A stretch of DNA of 64,000 bases. Source: DATAOG01 sp963753685 (GTDB lineage: Bacteria; Pseudomonadota; Alphaproteobacteria; Geminicoccales; Geminicoccaceae). Under the pieces are notes generated by a model that saw nothing but the letters and a program-made list of their open reading frames with translations, was not told the DNA's origin and made no database searches. Position 1 is the first letter of the stretch; each line of letters opens with the position of its first letter. Below, piece after piece: positions 51,644 through 63,430 of the stretch. A program made the translations under genes and the position numbers. The stretch lies in NCBI GenBank assembly GCA_963753685.1, contig CAVWDE010000011.1, positions 186,001 through 250,000 of the forward strand, written 5' to 3'.

Positions 51644-52246
51644 TCATGGTCCACCCACGTCGACCAGGTGGCTGTCCTGGTTCCATTTGATGACGACCGG
51701 GATGTCACGATTGTATCCGAGCACGCTGACCGCGGCGGTGCCCAGGGCGAACAGCCGCCCGCCGTCCGGCGCGAGGCCGAGCCAGCAGGCGGTCAACACC
51801 CGGAGCACGTGGCCGTGAGCGAACAGCGCGACATCGCCCTCGACCGCTCGCGCGGTCTCGATGACCCGACGCGTGCGGGCGGCAACCTGATCGAGCGTCT
51901 CGCCGCCGGGCACGCCGTCCCGCCAAAGCAACCAGCCCGGCCGTTCCTTCTGGATGTCGACGGCGCGCCGGCCTTCGTAGTCGCCATAGTCCCATTCCAT
52001 CAGGTCGGGATCGGGCACGGCGACCTCGCCATAGCCGGCGAGGCGACAGGTCTCGAGTGCCCGGCCGAGCGGACTGCTCACGACCAGAGCGAACGGCCGA
52101 CCGGCCAACCGGTGGCCGAGGGCTTCGGCCCGGTGCCGGCCGGCGGTCGTGAGCGGCAGATCGGTGCGGCCGGTATGCTGCCCGCTCAGGCTCCACTCGG
52201 TCTCGCCGTGCCGGAACAACCAGACTTGATAGTGTTGCGTCGTCAT
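51644..52246 (-). CDS. Histidine phosphatase (phosphoglycerate-mutase-like)
   Basis: A 200-aa branch-1 histidine phosphatase: VWLFRHGETEWSLSGQHTGR has the catalytic RHG, VVSSPLGRALETCRLAG the second Arg, EWDYGDYEGR the acid, and VALFAHGHVLRVLTACWL the second His. It probably acts on a sugar or acyl phosphate. Last gene of the leftward run from xfp, 34 bases after zwf, so a role in sugar-phosphate turnover is inferred. Confidence 0.88.
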   Translation of the reverse strand: MTTQHYQVWLFRHGETEWSLSGQHTGRTDLPLTTAGRHRAEALGHRLAGRPFALVVSSPLGRALETCRLAGYGEVAVPDPDLMEWDYGDYEGRRAVDIQKERPGWLLWRDGVPGGETLDQVAARTRRVIETARAVEGDVALFAHGHVLRVLTACWLGLAPDGGRLFALGTAAVSVLGYNRDIPVVIKWNQDSHLVDVGGP

Positions 52247-52280
52247 GCGTCCCTGCCGTTGGGTTGCCGCGCTCGGGCGC

Positions 52281-53660
52281 TCAGCTTGCCGGGTCGACCC
52301 AGCCGTGGGGTGGCCCGAAGCCTTGCCGGGCCGCCTCCGGCCCCCACGTGCCCGGCTCGTAGGGTTGGACCGGCGTCCCGCTCTTCAGGATCGGCTGCAC
52401 GATCTGCCAGGCGACATCGACCGAATCGGCGCGCGTGAACAGCGTCTCATCGCCGTCCATCGCGTCCCCGATCAGGCGCTCGTACGGCGACATCTCGTCC
52501 CGCGTCGGGGCCGCCGCCAGCAGCTCGACCTGGTTGCCGATCATCTGCTCGCCGGGAGCTTTCGAGCGCGCGCCGATCGCGATGGTGACGTCCGGGCTGA
52601 GCCGGAAGCGCACGTGGTGCGACCTGCCGGCTTCCAGCTGCTCGCCAAACACGTCCAACGGCGGCGGCCGCAGACGGACCACGACTTCGGTGACGTGCAC
52701 AGGCAGGTTCTTGCCCGCGCGGATGTAGAAGGGCACGCCCTCCCAGCGCCACGAATCGATATGCAGGCGGATCGCCGCGAACGTCTCGACCTGGGAGTCC
52801 GAGGCGACCCCATGCTCGTCGCGATAGCCCTTGAACTGGCCGCGCACCACGCCGTCGTTGTCGAGAGGCCTCACGGCTCTCAGGACCTCCACCTTCTTGT
52901 CGAGGATCGAGGCCTCGAGATTGCCGGTCGGCGGCTCCATGGCAAGGTGCGCGATCACGCTGAGCAGGTGGTTCTGGACCACGTCGCGGATCACGCCCAC
53001 CTCCTCGTAGAACTTGCCACGCCCTTCGATGCCGAAGTCCTCGGCCATGGTCAGCTGCACGCTCTCCACGTAATTGCGGTTCCAGATCGGCTCGAGAAAG
53101 GAATTGGCAAAGCGGAAGTACAGGAGATTCTGCACCGCCTCCTTGCCCAGGTAGTGGTCGATCCGGAAGATCGCGTGCTCGTCGAACACCAGGTGCAGCA
53201 TGCGATTGAGCCAGCGGGCGGAGGCGAGGTCGCGGCCGAACGGCTTCTCGACCATCAGCCGCGCGCCCTTGGCGCACTCCGACTGCTCGAGCCCCTGCAC
53301 GACCGGCTCGAACATGCCGGGCGGGATGGCAAGGTAGTGAAGCGGGCGCTCGCGGCCGTCGAGCGCCGCACGCAGCTTCTCGAAGGTCGCCGGGTCGCGG
53401 TAGTCGCCGCTCACGTAGTGAAGCAGCTTGGCGAACTGCGCGAACACCTGGTCATCGACCGCGCCCTCGGACAGCTGGATGCCGTCGCGGGCGCGCTCGC
53501 GCAGCTGGTCGACGCTCCAGTCCTCGAACGCGACGCCGATCACCGGCTCCTTGAGGTGGCCGCGCCGGACCATGGCGTAGAGTGAGCCGAACGTCTTCTT
53601 GTGCGCCAGATCGCCACTCGCGCCAAACAGCACGAAGGCATCCGATCTCGGTTGCGTCAT
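52281..53660 (-). CDS. zwf: Glucose-6-phosphate 1-dehydrogenase
   Basis: A 459-aa enzyme that makes 6-phosphogluconolactone and NAD(P)H. N-terminal FVLFGASGDLAHKKTFGSLY is the dinucleotide fold; AIFRIDHYLGKEAVQNLLY holds the catalytic His region; WEGVPFYIRAGKNLPV follows. GGAAGG lies five bases before the ATG. It sits between gnd and the histidine phosphatase. No lactonase gene is nearby. Confidence 0.95.
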   Translation of the reverse strand: MTQPRSDAFVLFGASGDLAHKKTFGSLYAMVRRGHLKEPVIGVAFEDWSVDQLRERARDGIQLSEGAVDDQVFAQFAKLLHYVSGDYRDPATFEKLRAALDGRERPLHYLAIPPGMFEPVVQGLEQSECAKGARLMVEKPFGRDLASARWLNRMLHLVFDEHAIFRIDHYLGKEAVQNLLYFRFANSFLEPIWNRNYVESVQLTMAEDFGIEGRGKFYEEVGVIRDVVQNHLLSVIAHLAMEPPTGNLEASILDKKVEVLRAVRPLDNDGVVRGQFKGYRDEHGVASDSQVETFAAIRLHIDSWRWEGVPFYIRAGKNLPVHVTEVVVRLRPPPLDVFGEQLEAGRSHHVRFRLSPDVTIAIGARSKAPGEQMIGNQVELLAAAPTRDEMSPYERLIGDAMDGDETLFTRADSVDVAWQIVQPILKSGTPVQPYEPGTWGPEAARQGFGPPHGWVDPAS

Positions 53661-53704
53661 CACCGCCTTCCGATCTTGCTTCCGCTGATCGACCGGAGCT
53701 CCTT

Positions 53705-54721
53705 TCAGGACCCGTGCTTCTCGATGTGGCCGCCGAACTCGTAGCGCATCGCGGACAACAGCTTGTCGGCGAACTCCGCATCGCCCCGCGAGGCGAAGCG
53801 CTCGTACAGCGCCGACGACAGGACGTGCGCGGGAACACCTTCGTCGATCGCGGCCATGATCGTCCAGCGGCCTTCGCCGGAATCCGAGACGCGACCCTCG
53901 AACTTGGCGAGCTGCGGGTCCTCCAGGAGCGCGTCCGCGACCAGATCGAGCAGCCACGAGCCGATCACGCTGCCGCGGCGCCACAGCTCGGCCACGTCCG
54001 GCAGGTTGAGATCGTATTGGTAGTTTTCGGGATCGCGCAGCGGCGTCGTCTCGGCGTCGACGTCGTGCTGCCGCTTGCCGATGTTGGCGTTCTTCAGGAT
54101 GTTCAGGCCCTCGGCGTAGGCGGCCATGACCCCGTACTCGATGCCGTTGTGGACCATCTTGACGAAATGGCCGGCGCCGTGCGGCCCGCAATGCAGATAG
54201 CCGTGCTCAGCCGTGCCGCCGACCTTGTCGCGCCCGGACGTGCGCGGCGCCGACCCGATCTTGGGCGCCAGCGAGGCGAACACCGCATCGAGGTGCTGGA
54301 CCGCCCGGTCAGGCCCGCCGATCATCTGGCAGAAGCCGCGCTCGAGCCCCCAGACGCCGCCGCTGGTGCCGACGTCGACGTAGTCGATCCCTTTGGCCTC
54401 AAGGCGCCTGGCGCGCTCGATGTCGTCCCGGTAGTAGGAATTGCCGCCGTCGACGATCATGTCGCCGGCCGCCAGCAAAGGGACCAGCTGCTCGAGCGTC
54501 GCGTCGACCACGGCCGCCGGCACCATCATCCAGGCCGCCCGCGGCTGGCTCAGCTTGCCGACGAAGTCCGCCATCGACGCCGACCCGATCGCGCCCTCCT
54601 TGACGAGAGCCTGCACGGCATTGGGGCTGACGTCGAACACCACGCACTGGTGACCGTCGCGCACCAGACGTCGCACCATGTTGGCCCCCATCCGACCGAG
54701 GCCGATCATCCCGAGTTGCAT
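53705..54721 (-). CDS. gnd: 6-phosphogluconate dehydrogenase, short (YqeC-like) type
   Basis: A 338-aa decarboxylating 6-phosphogluconate dehydrogenase. MQLGMIGLGRMGANMVRRL is the NAD(P) fold; IVDGGNSYYRDDIERA and DVGTSGGVWGLERGFCQMIG are the substrate loops; GHFVKMVHNGIEYGVMAAYA carries the catalytic Lys. It is shorter than the 470-aa class, as expected for the YqeC/GndA group. It overlaps no neighbour; zwf follows 44 bases later and glgP precedes by 87. Confidence 0.95.
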   Translation of the reverse strand: MQLGMIGLGRMGANMVRRLVRDGHQCVVFDVSPNAVQALVKEGAIGSASMADFVGKLSQPRAAWMMVPAAVVDATLEQLVPLLAAGDMIVDGGNSYYRDDIERARRLEAKGIDYVDVGTSGGVWGLERGFCQMIGGPDRAVQHLDAVFASLAPKIGSAPRTSGRDKVGGTAEHGYLHCGPHGAGHFVKMVHNGIEYGVMAAYAEGLNILKNANIGKRQHDVDAETTPLRDPENYQYDLNLPDVAELWRRGSVIGSWLLDLVADALLEDPQLAKFEGRVSDSGEGRWTIMAAIDEGVPAHVLSSALYERFASRGDAEFADKLLSAMRYEFGGHIEKHGS

Positions 54722-54808
54722 GCTACCGCTCCCTCTTGCTCATCCTGACCTCGGCCCGCCTCCGGCTGGGGGCCCTGTGCTCGGGTGATCCGACCCGATC
54801 GCTGTCCG

Positions 54809-57301
<2,493 letters not shown>

Positions 57302-57348
57302 GGCGTCTTCCTTCCGGCGTCAGGGAGCGTCCGACCCTTGTCACCAGC

Positions 57349-59754
57349 TCAGACGTTGTCGGCCTCGGTCGAGCGGACCGCTGCGGACGCCGCCGCCTCG
57401 CCCCACTTCCAGCCCGCGATCTCGGGCATGTCGTCGCCGTAGCGGCAGATGTACTCCTTGTGCTCGATCAGCTTGTTGTGGATCGCCTGCTTGGCGTAGG
57501 CGGCCCGCGCGCCGAGCTTCGGCACGCGGTCGATCACGTCGTTGATCAGGTGGAAGCGATCGAGGTCGTTGCGCACGCACATGTCGAACGGCGTGCTGGT
57601 GGTGCCCTCCTCCTTGTAGCCGCGCACGTGCAGGTTCGGGTGTCCGGTCCGCCGGTAGGTCAGGCGGTGGATCAGCCACGGGTAGCCGTGGAAAGCGAAG
57701 ATGATCGGCTTGTCGGTGGTGAACAACACGTCGAAGTCGTGGTCCGGGAGGCCGTGCGGGTGCTCGCTGGCGGGTTGCAGCTTCATCAGATCCACGATGT
57801 TGATGACGCGGACCTTCAACTCCGGCGCGTGCCGGCGCAGGAACTCGACCGCGGCCAGGGTCTCCAGGGTCGGCACGTCGCCGCAGCAGGCCATCACCAC
57901 GTCGGGCTCCTCGCCGCGGTCGTTGCTGGCCCACTCCCAGATCCCGAGCCCGGCGGCGCAGTGCTTGATCGCCTCGTCCATGGTCAACCACTGCGGCGCC
58001 GGCTGCTTGCCGGCGACCACGACGTTGACGTAGTTGCGGCCGCGCAGGCAGTGGTCGGTGATTGACAGCAGGCAGTTGGCGTCCGGCGGCAGGTAGACCC
58101 GGACGACCTCGGCCTTCTTGTTGACGACGTGGTCGATGAAGCCCGGGTCCTGGTGGCTGAAGCCGTTGTGGTCCTGGCGCCAGACGTGGCTGGACAGGAG
58201 GTAGTTCAAGGACGCGATCGGCCGCCGCCAGGGGATGTCGTTGCACACCTTCAGCCACTTGGCGTGCTGGTTGAACATCGAGTCGATGATGTGGATGAAC
58301 GCCTCGTAGCAGGAGAAGAAGCCGTGCCGGCCGGTCAACAGGTAGCCCTCGAGCCAGCCCTGGCACTGGTGCTCGCTCAGCATCTCCATCACCCGGCCGT
58401 CGGGGGCGAGGTGGTCGTCGAACGGATAGGTCTTGGCGACCCAGGCGCGATTGGTCACCTCGAGCACGTCCTGCCAGCGGTTCGAGTTGTTCTCGTCCGG
58501 GCTGAAGAGGCGGAAGTTCCGTGATGGCAGGTTCAGCTTCATCACGTCGCGCAGGAACTTGCCCATGATCCGGGTGGCCTCGGCCGTGACCGCGCCGGGC
58601 GCGGCGACCGGGACGGCGTAGTCACGGTAATCCGGCAGCCGCAGATCGCGCAGCAGCGCGCCGCCGTTGGTGTGCGGGTTGGCGCTCATGCGGCGCGGGC
58701 CCCGGGGAGGGAGGTCGGCCAGCTCCGGCCGCAGCCGGCCGCCCTCGTCGAACAGTTCCTCGGGCCGGTAGCTCTTCATCCACTCTTCGAGGACGCGCAC
58801 GTGCGCCGGGTTCTCGTGCATCTCGCCCATCGGCACCTGGTGCGCGCGCCAGTAGTCCTCGGTGCGCCGGCCGTCGATCTCCTTCGGGCAGGTCCAGCCC
58901 TTGGGCGTGCGGAGCACGATCATCGGCCAGCGGGGACGTTCGGTGAAGCCATTGCGACGCGCGTCGGCCTTGATGCGCTGGATCTCGCCGATGACCGTGT
59001 CCAGGGTCGCGGCCATGAGCTCGTGCATCGTCGCCGGCTCGTGCCCTTCGACGACATAGGGCGTGTAGCCGTAGCCACGGAAGAGCTGGTCCAGCTCCTC
59101 GGGGCTGATCCGGGCGAGCACGGTGGGATTGGCGATCTTGTAGCCGTTGAGATGCAGGATCGGCAGGACCGCGCCGTCGGTCACCGGGTTCAGGAACTTG
59201 TTGGAGTGCCAGCTGGTCGCGAGCGCCCCGGTCTCCGCCTCGCCGTCGCCGACCACGCCGGCGACGATCAGATCGGGGTTGTCGAAGGCGGCGCCGTAGG
59301 CGTGCGAGAGGGCGTAGCCGAGCTCGCCGCCCTCATGGATCGAGCCCGGCGTCTCCGGCGCCACGTGGCTCGGAATGCCGCCCGGGAACGAGAACTGGGT
59401 GAACAGGCGCTTCATGCCGTCCTCGTCCGCGGAGACGTTCGGATAGACCTCGCTGTAGGTGCCCTCGAGCCAGGCGTTCGCGACCAGGCCGGGGCCGCCA
59501 TGCCCGGGCCCGGTGATGTAGATCATGTCGAGGTCGTGCTTCCTGATCAACCGGTTCAGGTGCACGTAGATGAAGTTCAGACCCGGCGTGGTGCCCCAAT
59601 GGCCGAGCAGCCGCGGCTTGATGTGCTCCTTGGCCAGCGGCTCCTTGAGCAGCGGGTTGTCGTAGAGATAGATCTGGCCGACCGACAGATAGTTGGCGGC
59701 GCGCCAGTACGCGTCCATCAGCGCCCGTTCCTGGTCCGATAGCGCGCTCGCCAT
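57349..59754 (-). CDS. xfp: Phosphoketolase (xylulose-5-P / fructose-6-P)
   Basis: An 801-aa thiamin-diphosphate enzyme giving acetyl phosphate. LLGHWGTTPGLNFIYVHLNR near residue 50, ITGPGHGGPGLVANAWLEG, AGVVGDGEAETGALATSWHS (ThDP/Mg site) and LLTGRHGFFSCYEAFIHIID are conserved. ATG at 59754 with GGAGGGAGAGG just upstream is chosen; 15 extra upstream codons lack conservation. First gene of a leftward operon xfp-glgP-gnd-zwf-phosphatase with gaps of 34-87 bases. Acetyl-phosphate output would need ackA/pta elsewhere. Confidence 0.96.
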   Translation of the reverse strand: MASALSDQERALMDAYWRAANYLSVGQIYLYDNPLLKEPLAKEHIKPRLLGHWGTTPGLNFIYVHLNRLIRKHDLDMIYITGPGHGGPGLVANAWLEGTYSEVYPNVSADEDGMKRLFTQFSFPGGIPSHVAPETPGSIHEGGELGYALSHAYGAAFDNPDLIVAGVVGDGEAETGALATSWHSNKFLNPVTDGAVLPILHLNGYKIANPTVLARISPEELDQLFRGYGYTPYVVEGHEPATMHELMAATLDTVIGEIQRIKADARRNGFTERPRWPMIVLRTPKGWTCPKEIDGRRTEDYWRAHQVPMGEMHENPAHVRVLEEWMKSYRPEELFDEGGRLRPELADLPPRGPRRMSANPHTNGGALLRDLRLPDYRDYAVPVAAPGAVTAEATRIMGKFLRDVMKLNLPSRNFRLFSPDENNSNRWQDVLEVTNRAWVAKTYPFDDHLAPDGRVMEMLSEHQCQGWLEGYLLTGRHGFFSCYEAFIHIIDSMFNQHAKWLKVCNDIPWRRPIASLNYLLSSHVWRQDHNGFSHQDPGFIDHVVNKKAEVVRVYLPPDANCLLSITDHCLRGRNYVNVVVAGKQPAPQWLTMDEAIKHCAAGLGIWEWASNDRGEEPDVVMACCGDVPTLETLAAVEFLRRHAPELKVRVINIVDLMKLQPASEHPHGLPDHDFDVLFTTDKPIIFAFHGYPWLIHRLTYRRTGHPNLHVRGYKEEGTTSTPFDMCVRNDLDRFHLINDVIDRVPKLGARAAYAKQAIHNKLIEHKEYICRYGDDMPEIAGWKWGEAAASAAVRSTEADNV

Positions 59755-60153
59755 GGTCCTCTCCCTCCGCTCCCAGCTCCTTTGAGCTGCGCCTTGCAAT
59801 TTGCCCCGGGTCCATCCGACGCCGGACGGGCCAATCCTGGATATTGGTCGTTATGTCGCCTGCGGCGATGCGCCGGACTGCCGGCACCCACCGATTTCGC
59901 TCCATCCCGCCAGCGTAGTTCCGGAAAGTGCCGGCCTCGTTGCAACCGCTTGAGCCGCGTTGTGTTGCGATAGCCGAAGCGCTCCGACTTCGCCAGAATA
60001 GATCTGTCGCCCGGCGTTCGGCGCGCCGACGCGATTTAGGGCTTCGAGGCTGCGCCTCGCCGGTCGCACCCGTTCGCAGGTGACGCGTGGTTGCCTGCGG
60101 TGCAACATGTCGCCGGCAATCGTCGAAAGATCGAGGAATTCGGGACGGAGCGC
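59755..60153. other. Divergent promoter region between xfp and the ABC transporter
   Basis: 399 bases without a gene. It must contain start signals for both divergent genes, but no convincing -35/-10 pair or EcfG-type GGAAC/CGTT pair with correct spacing was found. No RNA gene or notable repeat seen. Confidence 0.4.
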
Positions 60154-62043
60154 ATGGACGCCAAAAAAGGGCAGCCGTCGTCGCCGACGCCGGCCGGTCC
60201 CCGACCGGTCGTGAGCCGCGATGGCGTCATGGCTCAGCTGACGACCTTGCTGCGGGCACTCGCCGGCTCGCCTCGCCGCAGCCAGCTTCTACTCCTTGCG
60301 GTTGGCGTGGTCGCCGTCATCTGCACCAACGCGGCCGGGCAGATCAGGCTCAACAGCTGGCAGGGCGCCTTCTACGAGGCGATCGAGCAAAGGCACATGG
60401 CGGCGTTCACGACCCAGCTCATGGTGTTCGCCGTGATCGCCGGCGGTCTGTTGGCGCTGGTCGTCAGCCAGACCTGGCTGCAGGCGATGATCAACGTCCG
60501 CCTGCGCGAGTGGCTCACTCACGATCTTCTCGATCAGTGGCTGGTCCGCAAACGCGTCTACATGCTGAGCTTCGCGGGCCAGATCGGCGTCAATCCCGAT
60601 CAGCGCATCCAGCAGGACGCCCAGCACCTGACCGAGCTCACGACCATCCTCGCGATCGGCCTGGTGCAGTCCTCGCTGCTGCTCGCGAGCTTCACGGGCG
60701 TGCTTTGGGTGCTCTCCGGCCAGGTCGTGTTCGATCTCGGTGACGGCCCGATCGCGATCCCGGGCTACATGGTCTGGTGCGCGCTCGCCTATTCGCTCGG
60801 CGGCTCGCTGCTCGCCTGGCACATCGGCCGCCCGCTGATCCCGCTCAATGCCGAGCGCTACGCCCGCGAGGCCGATCTGCGGGTGGCGCTCGTGCGGGTC
60901 AACGAGCACGCCGACGGCATTGTGCTGCATGACGGCGAGGCGGACGAGCGCCGCCTGCTCGACCAGCCGGTCGAGAGCGTGGTGACCATGATGACCCGCC
61001 TCGCGGGCGGCCTCGCGCGCCTCACCTGGATCACCTCCGGCTACGGCTGGCTGGCGCTGGTGGTGCCGATCGTGGTCGCGGCGCCCGGCTATTTCAGCGG
61101 CCATATGAGCTTCGGGACGCTGATGATGGTGGTCGGCGCCTTCAATCAGGTGCAGTCCTCCTTGCGCTGGTTCGTGGACAATCTGTCGCAGATCGCCGAC
61201 TGGCGCGCCACGCTGCTGCGGGTCGTGGCCTTTCGCGATGCGCTCGCGGCGGTCGACACGATCGGCCAGGACACGGGTCGCATCGAGGTCGTCGACTCGG
61301 CGTCCGACAAGCTCGAGCTCGACGATCTGCAGCTGGCGCTGCCCGAAACCTGCGCGATGCTGGACCAGAGCCGGGTCGAGATGAGCCCGGGCGAGCGCGT
61401 CCAGATCCTTGGCAAGGCCAACTCGGGCAAGAGCACGCTCTTTAGAGCGCTCGCGGGGATGTGGCCCTGGGGCGCGGGGACGTTGCGGCTGCCGCCACGC
61501 GAGGCGATGACGTTCATGCCGCAACGGCCCTATCTGCCGCTCGGCACGCTGCGCGCCGCCGTGTGCTATCCCGCCGAGCCCGGGCGCTTCGACGAGGCGG
61601 CCGTGGGCGCCGCGCTCGAGCGGGTGGACCTCGGCCACCTCGTGCCCTCGCTCGACCGTACGGAACGCTGGGAGCAACATCTGCCGTTCGACGAGCAGCA
61701 GCGCCTGGCCTTTGCCCGCCTTCTGTTGCATGCGCCGCGTTGGGTGGTCGTCGACGACGCGATCAGCGCGCTTGGCGACTCGCATCGTCGCCTCGTGCTC
61801 TCCCTTCAAGATCAGGAGCTGGTCGGGGCGACGCTGATCCGCCTCGGCCGCGATCCGGTCCTGGACGGCTTCTGGAACCAGACGCTGCACATCGTCGAGC
61901 GTCCGGACGGGCCCTGCCTGAGCTCCGACCTGCCGCCCGGAGCCGGGGTGGTCGCCGCTTCGCCGACCGGTTCCATCCAGAGCTCGGCCGCCGGCGGTCC
62001 CGTGGCAGGCAGCGCGGCGAAGGACGGACGCCCGGCGACGTGA
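60154..62043 (+). CDS. YddA/SbmA-like ABC transporter (permease-ATPase) with degenerate ATPase motifs
   Basis: A 629-aa fused membrane/ATPase protein of the ABC_membrane_2 (YddA, relative of SbmA/BacA) type. About six membrane helices from residue 45 to 345 include LNSWQGAFYEAIEQRHMAAF and NPDQRIQQDAQHLT. The ATPase part has an odd P-loop ILGKANSGKST (418-428) and Q457, but the signature reads LPFDEQQRLAF (normally LSLGEQQRLAF), Walker B reads VVVDDAISAL (Glu to Asp at 535) and the switch His is Arg (R566). ATP hydrolysis may be weak or lost. ATG at 60154 has GGACGGAG before it. The next gene lies 25 bases downstream. Confidence 0.85.
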   Translation: MDAKKGQPSSPTPAGPRPVVSRDGVMAQLTTLLRALAGSPRRSQLLLLAVGVVAVICTNAAGQIRLNSWQGAFYEAIEQRHMAAFTTQLMVFAVIAGGLLALVVSQTWLQAMINVRLREWLTHDLLDQWLVRKRVYMLSFAGQIGVNPDQRIQQDAQHLTELTTILAIGLVQSSLLLASFTGVLWVLSGQVVFDLGDGPIAIPGYMVWCALAYSLGGSLLAWHIGRPLIPLNAERYAREADLRVALVRVNEHADGIVLHDGEADERRLLDQPVESVVTMMTRLAGGLARLTWITSGYGWLALVVPIVVAAPGYFSGHMSFGTLMMVVGAFNQVQSSLRWFVDNLSQIADWRATLLRVVAFRDALAAVDTIGQDTGRIEVVDSASDKLELDDLQLALPETCAMLDQSRVEMSPGERVQILGKANSGKSTLFRALAGMWPWGAGTLRLPPREAMTFMPQRPYLPLGTLRAAVCYPAEPGRFDEAAVGAALERVDLGHLVPSLDRTERWEQHLPFDEQQRLAFARLLLHAPRWVVVDDAISALGDSHRRLVLSLQDQELVGATLIRLGRDPVLDGFWNQTLHIVERPDGPCLSSDLPPGAGVVAASPTGSIQSSAAGGPVAGSAAKDGRPAT

Positions 62044-62068
62044 AGCAAGGGTCGGAAGGGAAGTGACA

Positions 62069-63406
62069 ATGCGGCCCAAGACCAAAGCAAAGTCGCGCCG
62101 GGGTGCTGGCGCTCGCCGACCGGGGAAAGGTCACTTGCCGGCTTCACGCGCGGTCGATCTCGACGACGACGCCCTGCTCGACCTCGTGCAGCGTCAGACG
62201 CTTCGTTACTTCTGGGACTTTGCCCATCCCGAGAGCGGGCTCGCGCGCGAGCGCAGCAACGTCCGCCCGGAGTACGGCCTCGAGGTCGTGACCACCGGCG
62301 GCAGCGGCTTCGGCGTCATGGCCATCATCGTCGGGGTCGCGCGCGGCTGGATCGGCCGGGCCGCGGCGGTCGAGCGCCTGCTGACCATGGTGCGCTTCCT
62401 GCTGAGGGCCGACAGCTATCACGGTATCCTGCCGCATTTCCTGCATGGCGACACCGGCAAGACGGTGCCGTTCACCCGGAAAGACGACGGCGGCGACCTC
62501 GTCGAGACCTCCTTTCTGCTGGCGGGGCTGCTTTGCGCCCGCCAATACTTCGATCGAGACGACGAGGACGAAAGTCGGTTGCGTGCCCAGATCAACTGGC
62601 TGTGGGAGGAAGCCGAGTGGAACTGGCACACGCGGGATCGCTCGAACGTCCTCTGGTGGCACTGGAGCCCCAACAACGGCTGGAGCATGAACGCCGAGAT
62701 CCGCGGCTGGAACGAATGCCTGATCACCTATGTCCTGGCGGCGTCGGCGCCGCGCTATCCGATCGACGCCGACGTCTACCACCGGGGCTGGGCGGTCGGC
62801 CGCAATTTCAAGAATGGCCAGGAGTTCTACGGCATCCGGTTGCCGCTCGGGCCCGACTACGGCGGCCCTCTGTTCTTCGCCCACTACTCGTTCCTCGGCC
62901 TCGACCCGCGCGGCCTGAAGGACCGCTACGCCGACTATTGGGCGCAGAACGTCGCCCATGTGCTGATCAATCGCGAGCACTGCGTCCGCAACCCCCACCG
63001 CTTCGAAGGCTACGGCCCCGACTGCTGGGGCCTCACCTCGAGCGACGATCACGAGGGCTATCGCGGCCACGCCCCGGACGAAGACGTGGGCGTCATCGCG
63101 CCGACCGCAGCACTTGCCTCCTTTCCTTACGCGCCCGAGCACGCGATGCGGGCGCTCAGGCACTTCTATCATGAGCGCGGCGATCGGCTCTGGGGCGAGT
63201 ACGGCTTGGTCGATGCCTTCAGCCCGGTCGACGGCTGGGCGGCGAGCTCCTACCTCGCGATCGACCAGGGGCCGATCGTCGTGATGATTGAAAACTACCG
63301 CACGAGCCTGCTCTGGAACCTGTTCATGAGCTGTCCCGAAATCCGGCAGGGTCTGCGCCGGCTGAACTTCAAGAGCCCGCACCTGGCTGCAGCCGTAACG
63401 GGATGA
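62069..63406 (+). CDS. Glycoamylase-like domain protein (PF10091 type)
   Basis: A 445-aa protein. After a basic 25-residue start comes LLDLVQRQTLRYFWDFAHPE, TTGGSGFGVMAIIVGVARGW, LPHFLHGDTGKTVPF and GGDLVETSFLLAGLLCARQY, typical of glycoamylase-like alpha/alpha-barrel proteins linked to beta-glucan metabolism. AEIRGWNECLITYVLAASAP and later SSDDHEGYRGHAPDEDVGVI are also family-like. No signal peptide is obvious. ATG at 62069 has GGAAGGGAAG before it. The GH94 gene next door supports a glucan role; the substrate is not known. Confidence 0.82.
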   Translation: MRPKTKAKSRRGAGARRPGKGHLPASRAVDLDDDALLDLVQRQTLRYFWDFAHPESGLARERSNVRPEYGLEVVTTGGSGFGVMAIIVGVARGWIGRAAAVERLLTMVRFLLRADSYHGILPHFLHGDTGKTVPFTRKDDGGDLVETSFLLAGLLCARQYFDRDDEDESRLRAQINWLWEEAEWNWHTRDRSNVLWWHWSPNNGWSMNAEIRGWNECLITYVLAASAPRYPIDADVYHRGWAVGRNFKNGQEFYGIRLPLGPDYGGPLFFAHYSFLGLDPRGLKDRYADYWAQNVAHVLINREHCVRNPHRFEGYGPDCWGLTSSDDHEGYRGHAPDEDVGVIAPTAALASFPYAPEHAMRALRHFYHERGDRLWGEYGLVDAFSPVDGWAASSYLAIDQGPIVVMIENYRTSLLWNLFMSCPEIRQGLRRLNFKSPHLAAAVTG

Positions 63407-63430
63407 TGCATCGGCTCTCGCTTTTGGGCG

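Noticed and set aside
59755..60153. EcfG-type (GGAAC...CGTT) stress promoter before xfp
   Set aside because: A GGAAC occurs but no CGTT at the right distance.
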